Assembly: GCF_905475345.1 (NCBI RefSeq)
Contig: NC_066610.1
Location: forward strand, 1,610,886 to 1,674,885
Direction: 5' to 3'
DNA from: Vespula vulgaris
Taxonomy: Eukaryota; Arthropoda; Insecta; Hymenoptera; Vespidae
Length of the DNA stretch: 64,000 bases
The notes beneath the pieces were generated by a model, which did not search any database, was not told the origin of the DNA, and worked only from the letters and a program-made list of their open reading frames with translations. Position 1 is the stretch's first letter. Each line of letters opens with the position of its first letter. Shown here one piece after another: positions 58,875-64,000 of this stretch. The translations under genes were made by a program, and so were the position numbers.

Positions 58875-60383
58875 ATGAGTTCCTTATTCTTCGTACTCCT
58901 ACTGTGCGGAATATTTGCACTGTACATTTATTGGCGCAAGATATATAGTTATTGGAATAGACAAGGTATACCGGAGGTACCGTATTCCTTACCAATCGTT
59001 GGTAATCTGTGGCCATTGTTATTAATGCAAAAAAATTTAGCGCAATTGGTAGGGAGTTGGTACGACAGTTACAAGAACGCAAGTATGATTGGTTATTACG
59101 AGGGTACAACACCAGGATTGTTAATACGTGATCCTGAACTAGTTAAGACGGTACTGCAAACGAGTTTCTCGGATTTTCACGAGAACGCAATAAAAGTAGA
59201 CAAGGACATAGATCCGTTGGTTGCAAAGAATCCATTTTTCTTGAAAGGCGAGGAATGGTTGGTAGGTAGGAAAAGATTGACCTATGCGTTCTCGAGCATG
59301 CGATTGAAAATATTGTCGGAGACCGTACGCAAAGTCTGCGAGAAGTTCGACGATTATTTGTACAAGAAGATCGAGGAGGATCAAAGGATCGAATTCGAGA
59401 CTAAGGATCTATTCAGTAGATTTACAGGCGAGGTTGTCGCCAACGCAGGATTCGGTATCGAAGGATTTTGTTTTGAGGATAATTACAATCCGCAATCGTT
59501 TCACGAGATGGGTAAGAAGATATTCAAGACTACCTGGTTTCTCGATACATTGCAATCAATGATATTCTTCCTGCCGATTCTAAACGATTATTTAAAAATA
59601 CCATTTCTACCGAAAGAAATTGATCATTTCTTTAGAACTATCGTTAAACAGATAATAGAAAAGAGACGGGAGGAGACCGAAAAACGTAACGATTTCTTTC
59701 AATTAATGGTCGACCTTGAAAAAAGCGAGGGTCAGAAGTTCGACGAGGAATCATTGGCGGCACATGCACTTTCGTTCTTCGTCGATGGTTACGAAACATC
59801 ATCGGCGACCTTGAGCTTCATTTGCTTCGAATTGTCCGTACATTGCGACATACAAGAAAAACTGAGGAAAGAGATTGGAGATGTACTGGCTAAACATCAA
59901 GGAGAGATTACTTACGATTCCTTGAAAGAGATGACGTATTTGGAACAAGTGATTAGCGAGTCACAGAGATTGAATACATTGTTAGACATAATGGGAAAAA
60001 TCTGTACCAATAACATTGAATTGAAAGGTAACGACGGTCTAACTTGTACAGTGGAAACAGGTACTAAAATATTTATACCGACTCGTTCGCTTCAAAGAGA
60101 TCCTAAATATTGGAGCAATCCGGAAGCGTTTGATCCAGATCGATGGACTGAAGAAAGAAAATTCGCAACGACTAAATATTCCTTTTTACCATTCGGTGAA
60201 GGTCCAAGAATTTGTGTTGGCCTTAGGATGGCATTGTTACAGATCAAAGCTGCCATTGCGACCCTGTTAATGAAATACAGAGTAGAACGAAATCCAAGGA
60301 CATCTTACCCAGTTAAAATCGGCGTTTCGGGTATACTGTCGACACCTATCGACGGACTCTGGGTTTATCTGAAACGTCTGTGA
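58875..60383 (+). CDS. Cytochrome P450, CYP3 clan, gene 5
   Basis: Intronless, 502 codons, last gene of the array, 1.1 kb after gene 4. Landmarks intact: WLVGR, FFVDGYETSSA, ESQR, FDPDRW and PFGEGPRICVG with Cys447. Distinctive changes lie in the F-G region (WFLDTLQSMIFFLPILNDYL, then KIPFLPKEID where the others have KIRLIPKDID), near SRS5 (LLDIMGKICTNNIE) and just before the haem loop (ERKFATTKYSF in place of ERKGSINKYCF). The last lies on the proximal face, where reductase contacts are expected, so it may affect electron transfer as well as substrate range. Hinge reads GIPEVPYSLPIVGNLW. Confidence 0.97.
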   Translation: MSSLFFVLLLCGIFALYIYWRKIYSYWNRQGIPEVPYSLPIVGNLWPLLLMQKNLAQLVGSWYDSYKNASMIGYYEGTTPGLLIRDPELVKTVLQTSFSDFHENAIKVDKDIDPLVAKNPFFLKGEEWLVGRKRLTYAFSSMRLKILSETVRKVCEKFDDYLYKKIEEDQRIEFETKDLFSRFTGEVVANAGFGIEGFCFEDNYNPQSFHEMGKKIFKTTWFLDTLQSMIFFLPILNDYLKIPFLPKEIDHFFRTIVKQIIEKRREETEKRNDFFQLMVDLEKSEGQKFDEESLAAHALSFFVDGYETSSATLSFICFELSVHCDIQEKLRKEIGDVLAKHQGEITYDSLKEMTYLEQVISESQRLNTLLDIMGKICTNNIELKGNDGLTCTVETGTKIFIPTRSLQRDPKYWSNPEAFDPDRWTEERKFATTKYSFLPFGEGPRICVGLRMALLQIKAAIATLLMKYRVERNPRTSYPVKIGVSGILSTPIDGLWVYLKRL

Positions 60384-60466
60384 AGTAAATCCAAACTAAA
60401 ACCGCAGAAGAAATTTCCAATCAAACGCCATTTGATTCAAGGCAATCCATACGTAACTAGAATGCT

Positions 60467-60490
60467 ACCAGGACCCATCCAGGACACAAT
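60467..60490. repeat. CCAGGAC repeats after gene 5
   Basis: Two units, CCAGGACCCAT and CCAGGACACAA, about 84 bp after the stop. Confidence 0.65.
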
Positions 60491-61988
60491 CTAAATGCAA
60501 TCGAGTTGCTACCAGAACATTTTCCAAATCCAACCAGTTATACTCAGTTATATAATTTTTTAATTTTATCAGCGATATATTAAAAGGAGAAAACGTTATC
60601 TCTGTTTTTTTTTGTTCAGTAATGATTAGATAAAAAATAATAATTTCATAATTTACTAGTTTCTGTTTAGTCATAGATCCAATAAAATATCCACAATTCC
60701 AAATAAAATAGCGTGCTAGTTAAGAGTTGACGAAAAAAAATACTCGAGAGCTACGGATTGCAAAATTGTTGCGATAGCGTTTTTTCAACGAATGAAAAAT
60801 GTATTCTTAATTATTATTTTTTGTAAAATTTTTGTACGCGCTTTCTACATTGATAAATTGTAAATAAATAAATAAATATAAAGATATATATACATATATA
60901 TATATATTTACGATAATAATTTCTTATGCAATAATGTTGATACTAATTATTAACTCTTTGATTATTTCCTGATATCAACGAATTCTTTTTTCATTTCTTA
61001 TTGTGTTTTTTTTTTATATATAACGTTATCATTATAATATTTTATTATTATTATTATTATTATTATTATCATTATTATCATTTTTGATATCGAAGTAAGT
61101 ATAGATAATATCGAATGACACAAAGAGAGAGAGAGAGAGAAAGAATGAGATAGAGAATTGAAGATAAAGAAGACATTCTAATACTACGAATGTATTCCAA
61201 CGGATTGCTTGAGTGGTTTCTCATGTTCAACATAGTCACGTATAGACAGTCACGTTCAGATATTACATACACACGTACACCTTCTATATTTCATAAGATT
61301 TCCTTCGTGCAATACAGGAACCAGTCCAGGTACAAGGACTATAGCAAACAATATATTAGAGTCCTCAAAGCCGGTCCTTTCTTATCTTTCTTTTTTTACA
61401 AAAACCTGCGGAATGACATACAACCCAAACCCAACCTAAATTCAACCTAGTTGACGAGAAAAAACAAAGAGAAACGAAGGACAATTTGTCCAGATGACAA
61501 AAACAAAGAGAGATTAAAAGTCAAGTGAAAATGTTCGGTTTCACTTTTTGTGACATCAATGAATCTTATTAAAAATGAACGATGCCAAGATCTATCTAAA
61601 TGCTCTAGATAATAATTCATGCGAAGTAAATAAAAAAATGAAAATAATCGATAGGATTTATATTCCTCATCATTTTCAACGTAAGTTGAAGATACTAGAG
61701 TCTAGTTTATGGATAAATCGAATTTCATTTCTTGGTTGGCGATCTTGTTGGACTTTGGAGAGATCGTATTGTCTGAATAAAATAAAGATCTGTACGTGTG
61801 TGTGTGTGTGTGTGTATATGTGAGAGAAAGAGAGAGGACTAGAGAATAAGATAGTGAAGGTGTTGAGGGAGAATGAAGGTGAGAAAAGGGAGTTTGGAGT
61901 CGTAGTGCATCTTTCTCTGATTTCCCGTGGGATGTCGATACTTCAAAAAGAGAAAGAAAGAGAAAGAGATGGATAGATAGATAGATAG

Positions 61989-62019
<31 letters not shown>

Positions 62020-62432
62020 GAGAGAGAGAGATAAAGAGAGAACAGAGGAAAGAAGGAAGAGAGATAGTTGCAACGCATGTCTTCGAGAAGCATGATATAT
62101 TTTATCGGGTTTCGAGAAGCTAGCATAATTCCAACCCCACGTTCTATCGGGGTTGTTATTCGAACCCCCGTGAGCTGAACGAAACAGTTGGGGAGGATCT
62201 CGACGAGGGATCAACAGGTACAGGACTATCCAGTCTCGTTCAACAACCTCCATAAATATTCTCTCTATATTTTAAAGACAAATTATTTTAATATTAACAA
62301 ACACACATATATCTATATATATTGTATGTATATAATTTAAGATAATAAATTATTTACATATAACGAATAAATTGTGTACGTATCTGTATTTGATTTGGGT
62401 GTGTGTATATATATATATGTATGTATGTATGC

Positions 62433-62471
<39 letters not shown>

Positions 62472-62689
62472 ATATATGTATGTATATAAATTTGATATTA
62501 ATTAATTGCGATTAGATTAATCATTCAGTCACGATATAAAAATAATAATTATAAAAATAAAAACAAACTTATAATAACAAATGCAGCTAGTAATAATTAA
62601 ATAATAATTCAGTGAAATATTATAATTAATTTAATTATAATTAATATTATTAAATTAATTAATATTGGAATTAAGGGATAAAAATACAC
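60491..62689. other. Spacer downstream of the P450 array
   Basis: 60780-61100 is related to the inter-P450 spacers (TAAATTGTAAAT, TTTACGATAATAATT, ATAACGTTATCA in order), so the duplication unit extended past gene 5. (TTA)n lies at about 61042-61075. Unique DNA fills 61180-61800, with GA-rich and (TA)n DNA at 61940-62050. A small set of alternative stems (AACCCC 62133, GGGGTT 62149, AACCCC 62163) follows, then GT arrays near 62400-62460. No gene is called. Confidence 0.5.
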
Positions 62690-63300
62690 TTGGTCGCGAT
62701 TCGATAGAAATTCAATGAAAAGTAGATAAAAAAAATTCGATAAAAATTCAATAACAATAGAATCAGAATTCAGTCAATAATCTAAGTCATCACAACTCTG
62801 TAACAATTCAGAAACAAACTCAAAATCAAAAATGAAAATTCAGTTAGAATCGAAGTAAAATCCAAATTCAATCGAAACTAACATCAACGAAATTCAGTTG
62901 GATAGGAAAGTCAATAAAAATTCAGTAAAAATTCAGAAACAATCGAATCAGAATTCAGTTGATAAAATTCAGAAACAATGCAATCAGTATTCATTTAAGA
63001 TTCAGTCACAGTCTCCAATCAAAATTCAATGACAATTCAATTACAAGTCCCATCAAAATTCAGTCAGAACGCAATAAATACAATTCAGTAAAAAATTCAA
63101 TCAGAATCCAATCAAAATTCAATAAAAAGAGAAAAAAGAAAAAAAAAAGAAAAGAAAAGGAACTCAGTCATTATTCAGTAACAATTTCAGACAAGTGCAA
63201 TCCAATCAGAATTCGATCACAATTCAGTAACGATTCAGAAACAATCCGATCGAGATTCAGTGACAAATTCCATCGCAAATTCTGACACTAACCAATCAAA
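62690..63300. repeat. Degenerate ATTCAG satellite
   Basis: AATTCAGT, ATTCAATN and AATCAGAATTCAGT words recur every 10-25 bp for about 600 bp without a clean period, as expected for a decayed short-unit satellite. The plus-strand frame across it is a repeat shadow. Confidence 0.65.
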
Positions 63301-63617
63301 AAAATCGAGTAAACCAAATAGAAAATTTGATATAATAATAAAAAAAAAAAAAAAAAACAAGATACTCGCTATTTATCTCTCTGTGTCCGCCATTTTAAAT
63401 TAGTTTAATTAATTAATCCTGAAGAATACAAAGATCAAAATAAATAAACAACCATGAACATCCCATCGATCATAATAACGCACAAAATCCTATCAACCAA
63501 CAAAAATCTTTACAAATGAATTTATCTATAATCCGACAACCTCTTTATTGCCATATCTTTCTCTTTACATCATCTTCTAGCCTCACCCCACCTAACCACC
63601 CCTTCTTTCTGTCTCTT

Positions 63618-63648
<31 letters not shown>

Positions 63649-63833
63649 CATAAAGTTTTGTTCGTTAAATGAATCCCTAAATCACTCAGACACGATTTAT
63701 TATCGTTATTACGCGTCGTCGCTGAACGGAGAGAAAAAGTGGACTTGAATGTAGAGCTAGGGGTAGGTGAGGGGTTGAAAATAGAAAAGAGAGAGAGAGA
63801 AAGAAGAAAAACGAGATTTGCGTCAGTGTTTAC
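63301..63833. other. Spacer
   Basis: A-run at 63341-63357, AT-rich DNA, CT array at 63616-63640, unique sequence 63650-63780. No gene. Confidence 0.45.
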
Positions 63834-63910
63834 CGTGTTTCCCTTTGGGTATCATCCGTTGGTAGCACTGAATGCCACTATCTGCTTCACCCTCTTCACC
63901 CTTTGGTACT
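63834..63910 (-). CDS. Possible upstream exon of host gene
   Basis: A minus-strand frame reads GEEGEADSGIQCYQRMIPKG and then KH, ending one base into a codon at CACG before a GTAAAC donor (about 63833). No good acceptor lies upstream because the sequence there is purine-rich, so it would have to be a first exon with start at the ATG of MIPKGKH. Its phase-1 end would join mini-exon copy 2 in frame. Weakly supported. Confidence 0.2.
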
Positions 63911-64000
63911 CACCCCTTTGCATCCCTTGTTTCCAATTCTCTCTATCTCTCTCTTTCTCTCTGTCTCTGTCTCTGTCTCTGTCTCTCTATTTATCGTACT
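63911..64000. repeat. (CT)n-rich window edge
   Basis: CT and TGTCTC units in tandem run to the end of the window (about 63936-63990). Confidence 0.7.

Noticed and set aside
62150..62180. tRNA-like GGTTCGAAT B-box on the minus strand
   Set aside because: The T-stem does not pair and no A-box, anticodon arm or acceptor stem can be drawn around it.

Overview
The window looks like AT-rich nuclear DNA from an insect, most likely a hymenopteran. Dinucleotide, tetranucleotide and minisatellite arrays are dense, spaces between genes are long, and three short mariner-family relics are present. The only large intact genes are five cytochrome P450s of the CYP3 clan. Their I-helix reads DGYETS and their overall pattern recalls the hymenopteran CYP336-type group, but that family name is an inference. 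There are no bacterial features, CRISPR arrays or rRNA genes, and I recognise no tRNA.

Layout. 1-30 kb is mostly low-complexity DNA: (CT/GA)n, (TA)n and degenerate satellites at 2.2, 18.6, 24.0 and 26.1 kb. It also holds a few unique islands: a promoter-like cluster (E-box, CCAAT box, CRE, Inr) at 16.54-16.60 kb, a G-quadruplex cluster at 17.04-17.39 kb, and an RFX X-box with a nearby CCAAT box at 23.8 kb. At 27.4, 32.0 and 40.1 kb lie three near-identical, internally deleted mariner-like elements in the same orientation. Between them are a well-supported minus-strand coding exon (31251-30922), a satellite with a period near 161 bp (34.86-35.5 kb), a GC-rich exon-like island (about 35.87-36.0 kb) and a 284-bp direct duplication (37.7-38.26 kb).

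46.2-60.4 kb is a tandem head-to-tail array of five plus-strand, intronless P450 genes, each exactly 502 codons and each with all P450 signature motifs. The paralogues share a TATA-like/initiator core promoter. Four of the five carry a nuclear-receptor half-site AAAGGTCA about 125 bp before the predicted start of transcription. An 11-bp CCAGGAC minisatellite follows every stop codon and is expanded after gene 3. Spacers 1-2 and 2-3 share 323 bp of perfect identity, which points to recent conversion or duplication.

Minus-strand mini-exons at 45.2 and 52.2 kb share splice sites and an ATG. Their length differs in frame only downstream of that ATG, so the P450 array probably sits inside the introns of a minus-strand host gene whose start exon was copied with the array. 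The 31.2-kb exon is phase-compatible with both mini-exons, and a weaker candidate exon lies at 63.9 kb. I could not name the host gene.

Together, the array looks like a young detoxification-gene expansion (ER-anchored monooxygenases) with shared regulation and sequence differences concentrated in predicted substrate-recognition segments, nested in an antisense host gene.
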